A DNA stretch of 64,000 nt from Arctopsyche grandis (lineage: Eukaryota > Arthropoda > Insecta > Trichoptera > Hydropsychidae). The stretch spans positions 14,191,501 through 14,255,500 of the forward strand of contig NC_135364.1 in the NCBI RefSeq assembly GCF_051622035.1, in the 5' to 3' direction. The notes under the pieces were generated by a model that was not told the origin of the DNA, made no database searches, and saw nothing but the letters and a program-made list of their open reading frames with translations. Positions 24,705 through 35,796 of this stretch are shown in pieces (the first letter of the stretch is position 1; each line of letters begins with the position of its first letter). The translations under genes and the position numbers were made by a program.

Positions 24705-25172
24705 GAGATTGGGTCCGGTCATTCGAAGACTCAATGAAATGAAATTCTTTATCTTGATAGAAAGAGTTCAAAAAAAGTTCCTTCGATAACTTTACATGAG
24801 GAAGGATGAAAATTACCCGTACTTAATTCCCACAGCTTTTTTACAAGGTACCTTAGGTTTCGACTCACTGTCTTCGAGAAGGATTGTTGCCATTTCGGAT
24901 TATATGGAGTATTAAAGGGAAATATTGACGACCCTTCGAATTTAGCGGAGCTTAAATTTTCAGCTCCTGAATGTGGTAGAGCTTTGCGTCATCGTCGACT
25001 TTTCCAACCTATTTATTGTTGAGAGGACGTCTGCTTTCAGAAACTCGTCTCTTGCAGAGGCTGTCCGGTTCCTTAACGTGATAGGTGAGAAATTGGACTT
25101 GTTTGATTGTCGTGTTGATGAACTGGTCAGTTTCATGAGATTTAACAAGATTATATTTAAATGAGATGAATG
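24705..25172 (+). pseudogene. Dead LINE ORF2 C-terminal fragment
   Basis: Translation with frameshifts gives ERVQKKFLR, YPYLIPTAFLQGTLGFDSLS, NLAELKFSAPE-GRALRHRRLFQPIY, then an EIGLV-like end. This is collinear with the last about 150 residues of the ORF2 at 830-3673 (ERVQRKFLR, YPYLFPSAFVLGSLGFNSLA, LEKLKFWAPENRRVLRKHDIFLPI). It has several stops and frame changes. It is a related but diverged family member, 5'-truncated as is usual for LINEs. Confidence 0.82.
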
Positions 25173-25439
25173 ATTGATAATTTATTATTTTTTTGTTGTC
25201 GTGTCAGATCACAGCGGTCATTAATTTTTTATTATTATTCTTTGTCCATTTTAAATACACATTTTTTACGTGTGTATTATTACAGAGAAAATACGATCAA
25301 TACAATCAATACAAGCATTTATACAATGCGAATTCATACAAATATCATCCACACTGACATCTATGGAAGAATTTTTGTAGCATTTTATTATACAAATCGG
25401 CGAACCTCAAGACGCTGAAATGAGATTTGCAAGAGTAAT

Positions 25440-25622
25440 TGAAATTTTACAGGAACTGTTTCAATAAAAACCAGAAAAATTGGCAAACTCTAACAGGAAA
25501 CGATCGATCTGGAGTCACACATCCGGAGTCTGATCAGCAACACCGGGCAGGGATTGAACCGTGACCACTTTGCTCGAAAGAATAATATGTATGCTAACCA
25601 CCAGTCAACGCTGCTGATAATG
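25440..25622 (-). repeat. SINE 5' half
   Basis: On the minus strand the tRNA-like head reads AGCGTTGACTGGTGGTTAGC then GGTCACGGTTCAATCCC. The body follows through GTTTGCCAATTTTTC and AAACAGTTCC. Confidence 0.75.
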
Positions 25623-26057
25623 AATGAATTTATTATAATAAAAAATTAAAAACAATACATATTTATTTTATTCTATGATCCGTTGTTTTTAACAATAGTG
25701 TTTCAGAGACTAGAGAAGTTTTATATTGTACGTAAAATATATAATTTACAATCAGTAAATATTTTGATTATTTTCAGCCATCATGAATCCAAAGCCAACG
25801 CACAAACATCATAGCGGCATCACCGTAATAGACAAACGCCCTTCAGCTTCTTCCAAATGAGCAAAAGTGTGAAGTTTAATCCTCGTCCCCGTTTGCGACC
25901 GGGGAAGCTTGACTTGGCGCAATAACCATTTGATGAAAATTTCAAAATAGCAATTTGTCTTTTCCCCTATGGGGACCTCGCAAAGCCGGAATTGCCGGGT
26001 CGCCCTGGTTAATTCCAAGAGGAACGTACATATGTATGTGTATGTATGTAGGTACAT
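25623..26057. other. Intergenic, no gene seen
   Basis: Ends in a GTATGTATGTA-type microsatellite (26027-26065) that served as hAT target. Confidence 0.6.
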
Positions 26058-26185
26058 ATGTACATCAGTGGCGGACGGTGGGTGTTAATACCGGGTGTGC
26101 TGTGTATGCCGTAGGGCATAGGGTATAAAATTAGCAATTAAAAAAAAATACTCGTTTTGCATTACAAAAATGTTTAATTTATTAG

Positions 26186-28295
26186 TTATTTATACATAAG
26201 TTCAATGCGACGTTTCTGAGACATAAACTTTTCAATCACGTCTGCATAGAATGTGTCTTTCTGTTTTAATTCCACCAATAACTTTTTTTCTATTGAAATT
26301 AAGCTAAGGCCACATAATCTATCTTGACCTTGCGTACCTCTATAGCAAGTTTTTATTCTTTTCAGCGCCGAAAAAGAACGTTCTGCTGAAGCTGTACTGC
26401 TTGGTATCGTTAATATTAATTCTCCCAGCTTAAACACCTCTTTAAAACCAGATTCGAGGTTATTTTTTGTCATGAATTGTATTAATTCATGAACAGGTTT
26501 CTCTGAAAATTCAGAGCTGGAATATAGCACAATGAGTTCGTTTTTCAATCGAATATAATCAAACAGTGATCCATAAAAATCTTTTAATTTATTAATTAAA
26601 ACATTTGGAAAATTTTCTTTATATTCGTCATATTTATCATTACAAAGAAGGTGAAAATATTCTAATTTGGAAAGTGAAGAATATCTACATTCGACTTGTG
26701 CGATTATGCTATCAACTATTTTGAAATATAATTGACGAAATGAAGTTTTATCTTCTACTTCTGAATAATTTTTTAATCTTTGTGGCCTACGATCATGATC
26801 ATCATTTTTTTCATTTAAATAATTATTCCATAACATTTCAAAATTATTATCCCTTTCGTATTTCAGTTGCTGCAAAACATCATTAATTTTTTTACAACAA
26901 TATAAAACGTCCGAAGATTTAGATTGAAGAATGTTATACAAAACATCAGTTATTCCAAACAGTTTTGAAAAAAATTGAAGAAGTTTAATTGTTTGAAAAT
27001 CCTCTAAAAAGCCTAAAAACCCTCGTGCTTTTATAACAGTATCTGTGTCCCATAATTCACAATTTTCTATAACATGTCGAAAAAAATCTGTAAATTGACT
27101 TCTGTATTGTTGTACTGTGCTACTTAAACGAGATGTAAAATTCCACCTTGTGGGTGAATACTCTTTTGGAAGATTTTGAAAAGTATGTAGACAATCCATT
27201 TAAAGTTTGAAAAAATGATTTACTTTCTTTAATATCAGAAAGACCTTGCTGCAATACTAAATTCAATACATGAGCATAACAGTGTGTAAAAAGAGCAAAA
27301 GGATAAGCATTGAGGACTTTGGATTGCAAACCATTTACGTGTCCACTCATTACACTTGCTCCATCATAAGTCTGTCCAACCAATTTGTCTTGAATTTTAA
27401 ATTCTTCAACTATGTTCACCACGTGACGGAATAGACCATTAGATGTTTTATCAGCACTAACGTCTGTAAAACTAATAAACCGTTCATGTACATTGCCTTT
27501 ACATACAAAACGTAAAACTGTTGAGAGCTGTGATTTTGTCATTATATCTGAAGTTTCATCGAGAATAATAGCAACAAAACTTGCTGACTCTACTTCATTT
27601 TTTATATGAACTTTAATAACATGAGCGATTGCTTCGATTATGTCATTTTGTATACTTGGAGAAGTACCACGAAAGGTAGTAGCAGTATTTAAATGAGTAT
27701 CTAAAACAGAATCATATTCTCGAAGAGCATTTAGATATTCAATGTAATTGCCTTTGTTTACGGAATTACATGACTCGTCGTGACCTCGCAGGGACAGTTC
27801 TTGTTTTCCTAGATAGATTATTGCGTTAATAATTCGTTTTAAAACATCTCTATTTTTATTTACTTGTTCATTATGTCGACTTATTTCGGCTTTACGTTGA
27901 CTGTCAATTAATACGTCGATTCGTTGTTTGCCAAACATTTGTATGGAAAGAAATGATTGAACGTGTGCCTGCGATCCTTCGTGTTTCTTCAGTGCTGCTG
28001 TCAAATGGTTGAGATCAGCAAATCCTTCTTTGTTCCACACATTAATATCTTTGGAGAACAATAAACATGGCCAGCAGAAAAGTTTGGATCGAATTTCACA
28101 GCCTGTAATCCATTCGAATTTTTTATAATTTGAAACGCAAAAATGTCTAGTGTAAACTTTTGTTTTTTATTTATGCAAACTGGATAAATTTGGAAGAGAC
28201 GGACACGGTTTCCCATCTTTAATTATTTTTAATTTTATCTCAAAACTTCTATTTGAAAACGGAATAGTTAAAATGTCTTGAACACTGTTAGCCAT
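26186..28295 (-). pseudogene. Broken hAT transposase of the outer copy
   Basis: Collinear and nearly identical with the intact transposase at 29094-31244. Reading from the ATG at 28295, codon 43 is TAA (28167-28169) where the intact copy has GAA. A 41-bp deletion at 27155/27156 then shifts the frame around residue 380, removing the segment that includes ALQEFVTKRLPS. A few substitutions are visible, including Leu for Phe in the IIFDETSD motif and Phe for Ile in LLQIFSK. No full transposase can be made from it, although its ends might still be mobilised in trans. Confidence 0.93.
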
Positions 28296-28396
28296 TATTA
28301 GTTATTAGAGGTATGACTGAGATATGACCATAAAAATACGAATGTGCGAAAAAGTACGAGACCACGTGTCGCATCGCATTCGGTCAATTGCCGAGT

Positions 28397-28433
28397 GGTG
28401 CGGTGCGGTGCGGTGCGATGCGGTGCGCGGTGC
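28397..28433 (-). repeat. GGTGC pentamer array in the outer hAT 5' region
   Basis: On the plus strand there are four GGTGC units, one GATGC, one GGTGC, then GC and a further GGTGC. The nested copy lacks the array (about 28984-28998), so it expanded in one copy or contracted in the other. Confidence 0.85.
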
Positions 28434-28644
28434 TCTGAAGTCGTAGCACACCGTACGTCTTAATATCGCGAACAAACCTATACAAGCGAATATCCGCCTG
28501 CACACTCCAACCAAACCCACCAATTTGCTGCACGGCATAGGTATTCTCTCGTCGCGGCGCACAAACTACATCTAACATCACACAACACGCTGCAGACTGC
28601 ACACCACACCATACACCATACATTTAGCGCACGCGGTAAATACA

Positions 28645-28652
28645 CCATACAC
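28645..28652 (+). repeat. Target-site duplication of the nested hAT, left
   Basis: CCATACAC immediately before CAGTGGCG. An identical copy lies at 31365-31372, immediately after the other end. Confidence 0.93.
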
Positions 28653-31364
28653 CAGTGGCGTATATTGGGTGTGTGCTAGGTGTGCGGCGCACACCCGTGA
28701 AAACCAAAGACCACATAAAGTAGTATTTTAATACAAAATAATGTGTTGTTGTATAAACAGGCATTGATGTGTATGGTGTATTTACCGCGTGCGCTAAATG
28801 TATGGTGTATGGTGTGGTGTGCAGTCTGCAGCGTGTTGTGTGTATGTAGTTTGTGCGCCGCGACGAGAGAATACCTATGCCGTGCAGCAAATTGGTGGGT
28901 TTGGTTGGAGTGTGCAGGCGGATATTCGCTTGTATAGGTTTGTTCGCGATATTAAGACGTACGGTGTGCTACGACTTCAGAGCACCGCGCAACAGTCGGC
29001 AATTGACCAATGCGATGCGACACGTGGTCTCGTACTTTTTCGCACATTCGTATTTTTATGGTCATATCTCAGTCATACCTCTAATAACTAATAATGGCTA
29101 ACAGTGTTCAAGACATTTTAACTATTCCGTTTTCAAATAGAAGTTTTGAGATAAAATTAAAAATAATTAAGGATGGGAAACCGTGTCCGTCTCTTCCAAA
29201 TTTATCCAGTTTGCATAAAGAAAAAACAAAAGTTTACACTAGACATTTTTGCGTTTCAAATTATAAAAAATTCGAATGGATTACAGGCTGTGAAATTCGA
29301 TCCAAACTTTTCTGCTGGCCATGTTTATTGTTCTCCAAAGATATTAATGTGTGGAACAAAGAAGGATTTGCTGATCTCAACCATTTGACAGCAGCACTGA
29401 AGAAACACGAAGGATCGCAGGCACACGTTCAATCATTTCTTTCCATACAAATGTTTGGCAAACAACGAATCGACGTATTAATTGACAGTCAACGTAAAGC
29501 CGAAATAAGTCGACATAATGAACAAGTAAATAAAAATAGAGATGTTTTAAAACGAATTATTAACGCAATAATCTATCTAGGAAAACAAGAACTGTCCCTG
29601 CGAGGTCACGACGAGTCATGTAATTCCGTAAACAAAGGCAATTACATTGAATATCTAAATGCTCTTCGAGAATATGATTCTGTTTTAGATACTCATTTAA
29701 ATACTGCTACTACCTTTCGTGGTACTTCTCCAAGTATACAAAATGACATAATCGAAGCAATCGCTCATGTTATTAAAGTTCATATAAAAAATGAAGTAGA
29801 GTCAGCAAGTTTTGTTGCTATTATTTTCGATGAAACTTCAGATATAATGACAAAATCACAGCTCTCAACAGTTTTACGTTTTGTATGTAAAGGCAATGTA
29901 CATGAACGGTTTATTAGTTTTACAGACGTTAGTGCTGATAAAACATCTAATGGTCTATTCCGTCACGTGGTGAACATAGTTGAAGAATTTAAAATTCAAG
30001 ACAAATTGGTTGGACAGACTTATGATGGAGCAAGTGTAATGAGTGGACACGTAAATGGTTTGCAATCCAAAGTCCTCAATGCTTATCCTTTTGCTCTTTT
30101 TACACACTGTTATGCTCATGTATTGAATTTAGTATTGCAGCAAGGTCTTTCTGATATTAAAGAAAGTAAATCATTTTTTCAAACTTTAAATGGATTGTCT
30201 ACATACTTTTCAAAATCTTCCAAAAGAGTATTCGCTTTACAGGAATTTGTGACAAAAAGACTTCCCTCTGTAGCACCCACAAGGTGGAATTTTACATCTC
30301 GTTTAAGTAGCACAGTACAACAATACAGAAGTCAATTTACAGATTTTTTTCGACATGTTATAGAAAATTGTGAATTATGGGACACAGATACTGTTATAAA
30401 AGCACGAGGGTTTTTAGGCTTTTTAGAGGATTTTCAAACAATTAAACTTCTTCAAATTTTTTCAAAACTGTTTGGAATAACTGATGTTTTGTATAACATT
30501 CTTCAATCTAAATCTTCGGACGTTTTATATTGTTGTAAAAAAATTAATGATGTTTTGCAGCAACTGAAATACGAAAGGGATAATAATTTTGAAATGTTAT
30601 GGAATAATTATTTAAATGAAAAAAATGATGATCATGATCGTAGGCCACAAAGATTAAAAAATTATTCAGAAGTAGAAGATAAAACTTCATTTCGTCAATT
30701 ATATTTCAAAATAGTTGATAGCATAATCGCACAAGTCGAATGTAGATATTCTTCACTTTCCAAATTAGAATATTTCCACCTTCTTTGTAATGATAAATAT
30801 GACGAATATAAAGAAAATTTTCCAAATGTTTTAATTAATAAATTAAAAGATTTTTATGGATCACTGTTTGATTATATTCGATTGAAAAACGAACTCATTG
30901 TGCTATATTCTAGCTCTGAATTTTCAGAGAAACCTGTTCATGAATTAATACAATTCATGACAAAAAATAACCTCGAATCTGGTTTTAAAGAGGTGTTTAA
31001 GCTGGGAGAATTAATATTAACGATACCAAGCAGTACAGCTTCAGCAGAACGTTCTTTTTCGGCGCTGAAAAGAATAAAAACTTGCTATAGAGGTACGCAA
31101 GGTCAAGATAGATTATGTGGCCTTAGCTTAATTTCAATAGAAAAAAAGTTATTGGTGGAATTAAAACAGAAAGACACATTCTATGCAGACGTGATTGAAA
31201 AGTTTATGTCTCAGAAACGTCGCATTGAACTTATGTATAAATAACTAATAAATTAAACATTTTTGTAATGCAAAACGAGTATTTTTTTTTAATTGCTAAT
31301 TTTATACCCTACGCCCTACGGCATACACAGCACACCCGGTATTAACACCCACCGTCCGCCACTG
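28653..31364 (+). mobile_element. Intact nested hAT transposon
   Basis: This 2,712-bp element starts CAGTGGCGTATATTGGGTGT and ends CACCCACCGTCCGCCACTG, giving imperfect terminal inverted repeats beginning CAGTGGCG. It is flanked by CCATACAC on both sides. Inside are a roughly 440-bp 5' region, one uninterrupted 716-codon transposase and a short 3' region. Insertion was into the 5' untranslated part of an identical element in opposite orientation, 116 bp from that element's end. High identity between copies and intact coding suggest recent activity. Confidence 0.94.
29094..31244 (+). CDS. hAT transposase (TTF-type zinc finger, DUF4371/ZMYM-like group)
   Basis: This 716-aa nuclear DNA transposase cuts and rejoins element ends. 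The N-terminal TTF/BED-type zinc finger has Cys74, Cys77, His105 and His111 (CWPC, then H-x5-H). The RNase H-like core has IIFDETSD (Asp246), GQTYDGASVMSG (Asp311) and the hAT-typical CYAH (Cys339, His342). An all-alpha insertion region follows, then the C-terminal dimerisation block with SSTASAERSFSALKRIKT, whose Glu652 is the likely third acidic residue. Length and order match autonomous hAT elements of the group that includes ZMYM1-like proteins. The ATG at 29094 is the first in frame and is conserved in the outer copy. Confidence 0.95.
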   Translation: MANSVQDILTIPFSNRSFEIKLKIIKDGKPCPSLPNLSSLHKEKTKVYTRHFCVSNYKKFEWITGCEIRSKLFCWPCLLFSKDINVWNKEGFADLNHLTAALKKHEGSQAHVQSFLSIQMFGKQRIDVLIDSQRKAEISRHNEQVNKNRDVLKRIINAIIYLGKQELSLRGHDESCNSVNKGNYIEYLNALREYDSVLDTHLNTATTFRGTSPSIQNDIIEAIAHVIKVHIKNEVESASFVAIIFDETSDIMTKSQLSTVLRFVCKGNVHERFISFTDVSADKTSNGLFRHVVNIVEEFKIQDKLVGQTYDGASVMSGHVNGLQSKVLNAYPFALFTHCYAHVLNLVLQQGLSDIKESKSFFQTLNGLSTYFSKSSKRVFALQEFVTKRLPSVAPTRWNFTSRLSSTVQQYRSQFTDFFRHVIENCELWDTDTVIKARGFLGFLEDFQTIKLLQIFSKLFGITDVLYNILQSKSSDVLYCCKKINDVLQQLKYERDNNFEMLWNNYLNEKNDDHDRRPQRLKNYSEVEDKTSFRQLYFKIVDSIIAQVECRYSSLSKLEYFHLLCNDKYDEYKENFPNVLINKLKDFYGSLFDYIRLKNELIVLYSSSEFSEKPVHELIQFMTKNNLESGFKEVFKLGELILTIPSSTASAERSFSALKRIKTCYRGTQGQDRLCGLSLISIEKKLLVELKQKDTFYADVIEKFMSQKRRIELMYK

Positions 31365-31496
31365 CCATACACATCAATGCCTGTTTATACAACAACACAT
31401 TATTTTGTATTAAAATACTACTTTATGTGGTCTTTGGTTTTCACGGGTGTGCGCCGCACACCTAGCACACACCCAATATACGCCACTGATGTACAT

Positions 31497-32439
31497 ATGT
31501 CTCGTGTATAGCATAATATACACGCATAAGTCTATATATTTTCTTCTGGCGCAATTTATAATTAATTCAGAGGCCCTCGAACGGTGCGTTGAATGGTAAT
31601 AAGCGAAAATTAATGTTCGCGCGCCCCGCGTCAAATAATTTGATTCGATCAATTCTCGAGGAGCGAATCGAGAGCATAATGGCGAAGAATAAATTAGATA
31701 ACGCTCGGTTGTTCCGCACGGAAGCTATGAGGGCGGGGGGGGGGGGGGGGGGATGAAGGGAAGTTTGGGTTGGGATGGGGTGAAACTTTAACACAACATC
31801 TCTATATTGGAGAAAAGTAAAAGTTAATTTTGCAACCAAGTTAATTTGTACAATTTGGGAGAACACACCGCGTCGTCGTACTCGTTTCGATAGATAGTAA
31901 ATACATATGTATGTATATAAATGGGTCAAATTCCCGATTCGTACGAATCGATTTCGTTCGCGAACTGGTTCGTTCGCTGAATTCTCTCTCTTCCACCCCG
32001 AAGGGAAATCGTAAATTTCATACGTAATGTTCGGAGTTAGATCGAATTTGGCGAAAAAACGTTTATCGAGCTGTGGCGTTGCGTTGTTGGCCGTAGGTGA
32101 AAGTTACCTGTGTTCATACTTCTTCGTTGACAGTGTGGTGTTTTTTATGGGTTCTAATTAGTGTGTGAAAATTTTATCGCCAATTTTAAACGCTGATTAT
32201 TGTGAAGATATACGTATAATCACGACAGCTTAATTTATACGGAAGAACTTTCAAATGTTTCCTTAATATTCGTACGCGAGAGATAAGAAGTTTGTTATTT
32301 ATTTATTGATAATGATTTTATATAATATTATATTACATATACATGTTTTAGAAGTTTGATATGCGTAAAATCCACGACTTAATTATTGATTTGTATTTCA
32401 TTGATGTAAGCAAATCATATATACATACATAAATATGTA
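31497..32439. other. Intergenic, no gene seen
   Basis: A long G-run (about 31735-31752) and a GC-richer stretch at 31560-32100. No supportable exon. Confidence 0.55.
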
Positions 32440-33009
32440 TATCATAAATATAATATCGCTATTCCGTCTGTCTTTCTGTCTGTATGAGATAACGCTTGCC
32501 GTACTATAATAGTCGTTTCGATTCGATATACATATATGTATATGTACGTGATATGTATGTAGACAATCAGAGTGAAGTCAATCCATTGACCAATAGGGGC
32601 ATTTTAAGCATCCGCTATTTTTATGCCGATATTTTATGCGCACACATTAAATTCGATGAACGCGACTTAATTTATGCGCATACATTAAGTCGGTGAACAC
32701 GATATAAGATATGCGTGTTTAAGAATAAAAATAGATGCCCAAGAGTTGAGCGCCGAGTGACGTTAGGCTGAGTGACGGGTGGCGTCATTATCAGATGCGT
32801 TGCGCGGGAACGTAGACATATACATACATCCACGAAAACAAACACACACACATTCAATCATCATTTCGAACGGGTGAATGGGGAATCCTACGCGCGCGTG
32901 CTTATTAATTACCTTACACTATATTTATATATAACATATAACTTTATTGTATTTCGTGTATCAATTCCTTTCCGAAGCCACCCGTTGAAATCAACGGGCT
33001 CAAGACTGG
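32440..33009 (+). mobile_element. Helitron-like element, copy A
   Basis: The 3' end has a hairpin CCCGTTGA / TCAACGGG (32981-32998), then 7 nt, then CTGG (33006-33009) and T. The same arrangement (hairpin, 7 nt, CTAG, T) ends the element at 39650. The 5' part (about 32445-32560: ATCGCTATTC, GAGATAACGC, TATAATAGTCGTTTCGATTC) repeats in the two other related copies. The 5' boundary is approximate. No protein is encoded. Confidence 0.6.
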
Positions 33010-33019
33010 TATATGTATA

Positions 33020-33425
33020 CATATACATATAATAGCGCTATTATGTGTGTCTGCGATAACGTTCGCCTTATTATAATAGTCGTTTTGATTCGCCATATGT
33101 ATGTATGTACGTCACAGTTAAAACAATGCCAACAAAAATTACGAATATAATACGACCATAATAACAGATCACGAAAAAACTTCTATGTATACTGTTTACT
33201 ACCAATGTTTCCTCCAGGGCAATAGTCTCAGAGCATTTAGCGCCATTTATTGAAAATTTATTTAATTGGTAAATTTTTCTATTGGTGTTTTATATTGTTG
33301 TTATGTAGGTAGGTAGGTAGGTAGTTTTTACCATTTATTTTTCATATTAAACAATTAAATATAAATATTTTAAAAAGGTATTTTAAAAAAATACGAATGC
33401 ACGGATCGAACACAAGACCGACACA
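33020..33425 (+). mobile_element. Helitron-like element, copy B (partial)
   Basis: Collinear in reverse orientation with about 39985-40375: GATAACG, TATAATAGTCGTT, CTTCTATGTATACT, GCGCCATTTATTGAAAAT, TTTCTATTGGTGTTTT, a GGTA microsatellite (33305-33324), AAATATAAATAT and CGGATCGAA. No ends are recognised. It directly follows copy A. Confidence 0.6.
33305..33324. repeat. (GTAG)n microsatellite inside the Helitron-like repeat
   Basis: Five GTAG/TAGG units. The inverted homologue carries (CTAC)n at about 40078-40095. Confidence 0.9.
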
Positions 33426-35354
33426 TTTCTTTTAATTTTTTTTTTAATTAAGAACTTAATATGCCATAACCCATGCAATGATATTTCATCAGGCACAACA
33501 CTAGTTAAATATAAACAATATTGAGTGATTCACTGTAGGTATTGTCGTGGGCACAAGAGAGTGTTTTCCACATATTATATTTACCGTTTTTCAAATGTCA
33601 TTTATTATATCCGCATTATATGCACAGGTAATTGAATCTTTAGATTTGTGAAATGGCGAAATAAGAAAACGACAAGGCAAGACAAACATCAAAGCAATTA
33701 TTCGTATGCAGACAGGGAACCTGCCTAATGGAAGATAAAAGTGTGCTTAAGTGATATTGTGCTCTGGAGGATCGCTCATATTTAAAATCTAATTTAAATG
33801 AAAATTAGAGCACCATCGCCGCTGCTGTGGGCGCCCTGACGAGATCCGAAGGGTAAGGGTAATCATTAGAAGATAATGCAATGGACCATTTACGAAATCC
33901 TTAATGGACACGTGGACGGGCGCCGATAAGGATTTTTAGTGAGGAAGAGCCCCTGGGGGCCGCCGTTTACTTAATTAAACACAATCCGCACAATGTGATT
34001 ATCAGTAAGGACTGCCACCCTCAAACCCCATCCCTATCATATTCGGCGAGGGTCAGGGGGATGGCGAAGAGGTTTCGAAGATCCGGTCGATTACTTACGA
34101 TCGCGATTTGGAAGTGATTTTATGAAATTGAGTCAATGTTGAAACAAAATTCCGTTATAATTAAACATTTTTTTTATGTAGATTCTTCTCATATTATTTA
34201 AGGGCAGCATTTTTTAAACTGGAGGTGGAGGGCAGATGACGCGTCTTTGTAGGGGGCAAGGAATGTTAAAATAAATAGAATTTTTTGTATATACTGTATA
34301 TACAATTTTACTGAATTAAGTATGAAGGAAAGGTTTATCAAAGAAAAAAAAATACCAGTAACAGTACTCGTTCTAAAGATATTTTTCGTATCGGTAAAAA
34401 TCTTGTATTAAATTTTATATCGATTAAATTAAGTGAAAATATACTATTTTAAACATTGTTTTAAAGGAGACAAATCATTCTTACGGACATGAGCGCATAC
34501 ATTGCTTATAAAATTTAAAGATAGATTAATTAAATAAAGGATATATGACGTCAGATTGTTTTCATTCGTATTGGACTTCATCTACTCTTAAGATGGATTC
34601 CTCATACTGTAAAAGTTTGTTCGAAACAAGGAAGTAGTTGAAACTTTTCCCTACAATGGTTTAAGAGTGAAAATAAAATAGCATTTGAAAACCGAAGATA
34701 AGAGTATCGATCGTACTTTAAAACTGTATGCTACTTTATTGAATGGACGTCTAATTTTCCTTAATACGTAATGTAAATACTTGAGCTTGTAAATTATTTA
34801 ATGAATCTATTAATTTAGTACTTATCTTACCTGAAGTATCTTTCGAATTTTTATGCAATTTCATTTTAATATTAGGTATAAGAGAGTGAAGTGGGGGAGT
34901 TTTCCTATTAGGGTCAGTCTTTATTAAGTCAAACGTATTTTTTATAATACTAAATGTTATATAATTTTATTTGCATCAAAATTTCGTTATGTGCGAAAAA
35001 GTCAAAAGTTTTTTGCTCAGCTAAATATATAATGGCTTGTAAAAATACGCGAAGCGCGGGCATATTAAAACGAGGTCCGATATTAAATTTCTAAAATAAT
35101 TTCCCTCTATTGTTTCCTATGCTAAGGGTGAGCTTTCATATTATAGTAGAGCATACTGTAGGTGATTTTAGCCCTTCAGGTGCAATGGTAATAGATTATG
35201 TAATACGAGTTGTCAATTATTACCATTTTGCATAATTTTTTTATACATACATTTAAATTAAAAATAATTATAAATGCGCTGTTCGTATACTGTATAGAGC
35301 TTTTTGAAAAATCAATTGAATAATATATATATATTTTTAAAAACATACATATCT
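33426..35354. other. Intergenic; possible conserved noncoding block
   Basis: 33800-34100 is GC-richer, with TAATTA/ATTA words and GATAAGG-like sites. It has no long frame and no repeat partner in the window, so it is a candidate cis-regulatory region. The rest is AT-rich without genes. Confidence 0.4.
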
Positions 35355-35796
35355 AGCTAACAGCATAGCACGGTCGTTAAGCTTCTGCCTAACACCCAGA
35401 GGCGCCAGGTTCGATCCCATGAGCTGATCTCGATTTAAAAGAATTTTTATGAGTATTTCTGTAGTGCTGCTGGTCAGACCTGGATATTTGTGACTCCAGG
35501 TCAATCGTTTCCTATCAGAGTTTGCCAATTTCTCTGATTTCATTGTTGAAACGGTTCCCGATTTAATTGGCTAAAAACCTTCCTACCTACTATGTCACCA
35601 CTATTTGAGTATGATTAATGTACAATAAAATGTATGTACAACTCACAGATGTCTCGTTAATTTGAGGGTTTTCAGTGTCTCGTAATTCAGTGACTTGTGT
35701 AATAAAGATGCTGCATTGTTTGTAATTGGCCAGGAAGGCGCATTGGGGTTTTACCTGTAAGGCCTTCCTAGCATAAAATAAATAAATAAATATGTA
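35355..35796 (+). repeat. tRNA-derived SINE (type A), nearly full length
   Basis: The tRNA-like head has TAGCACGGTCGTTAAGC (box A) and GGTTCGATCCC (box B, about 35409). The body has TCAGAGTTTGCCAATTT and GTTGAAACGGTTCCCG. The 3' stem-loop has arms CCAGGAAGGC (35730-35739) and GCCTTCCTAG (35762-35771), with a 22-nt loop containing ACCTGT. The tail is AAATAAATAAATAAAT. Confidence 0.88.

Larger units (their letters stand above)
26066..31488 (-). mobile_element. Outer hAT transposon, interrupted by a second copy of itself
   Basis: The outer element reads on the minus strand from CAGTGGCG at 31488 to its other end at 26066 (CAGTGGCGGACGG when read on the plus strand). It is flanked by identical 8-bp direct repeats ATGTACAT at 26058-26065 and 31489-31496, the hAT-typical target duplication. 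Its sequence is 31365-31488 joined to 26066-28652. Between them sits a complete copy (28653-31364) with its own duplication. Without the insert the outer copy is about 2.7 kb, the same size as the insert. Confidence 0.93.

Noticed and set aside
31735..31752. Long G-run (and C-runs at 16003, 17042; G-runs at 9341, 60034), considered as quadruplex elements
   Set aside because: Homopolymers are error-prone in assemblies and show no consistent context.
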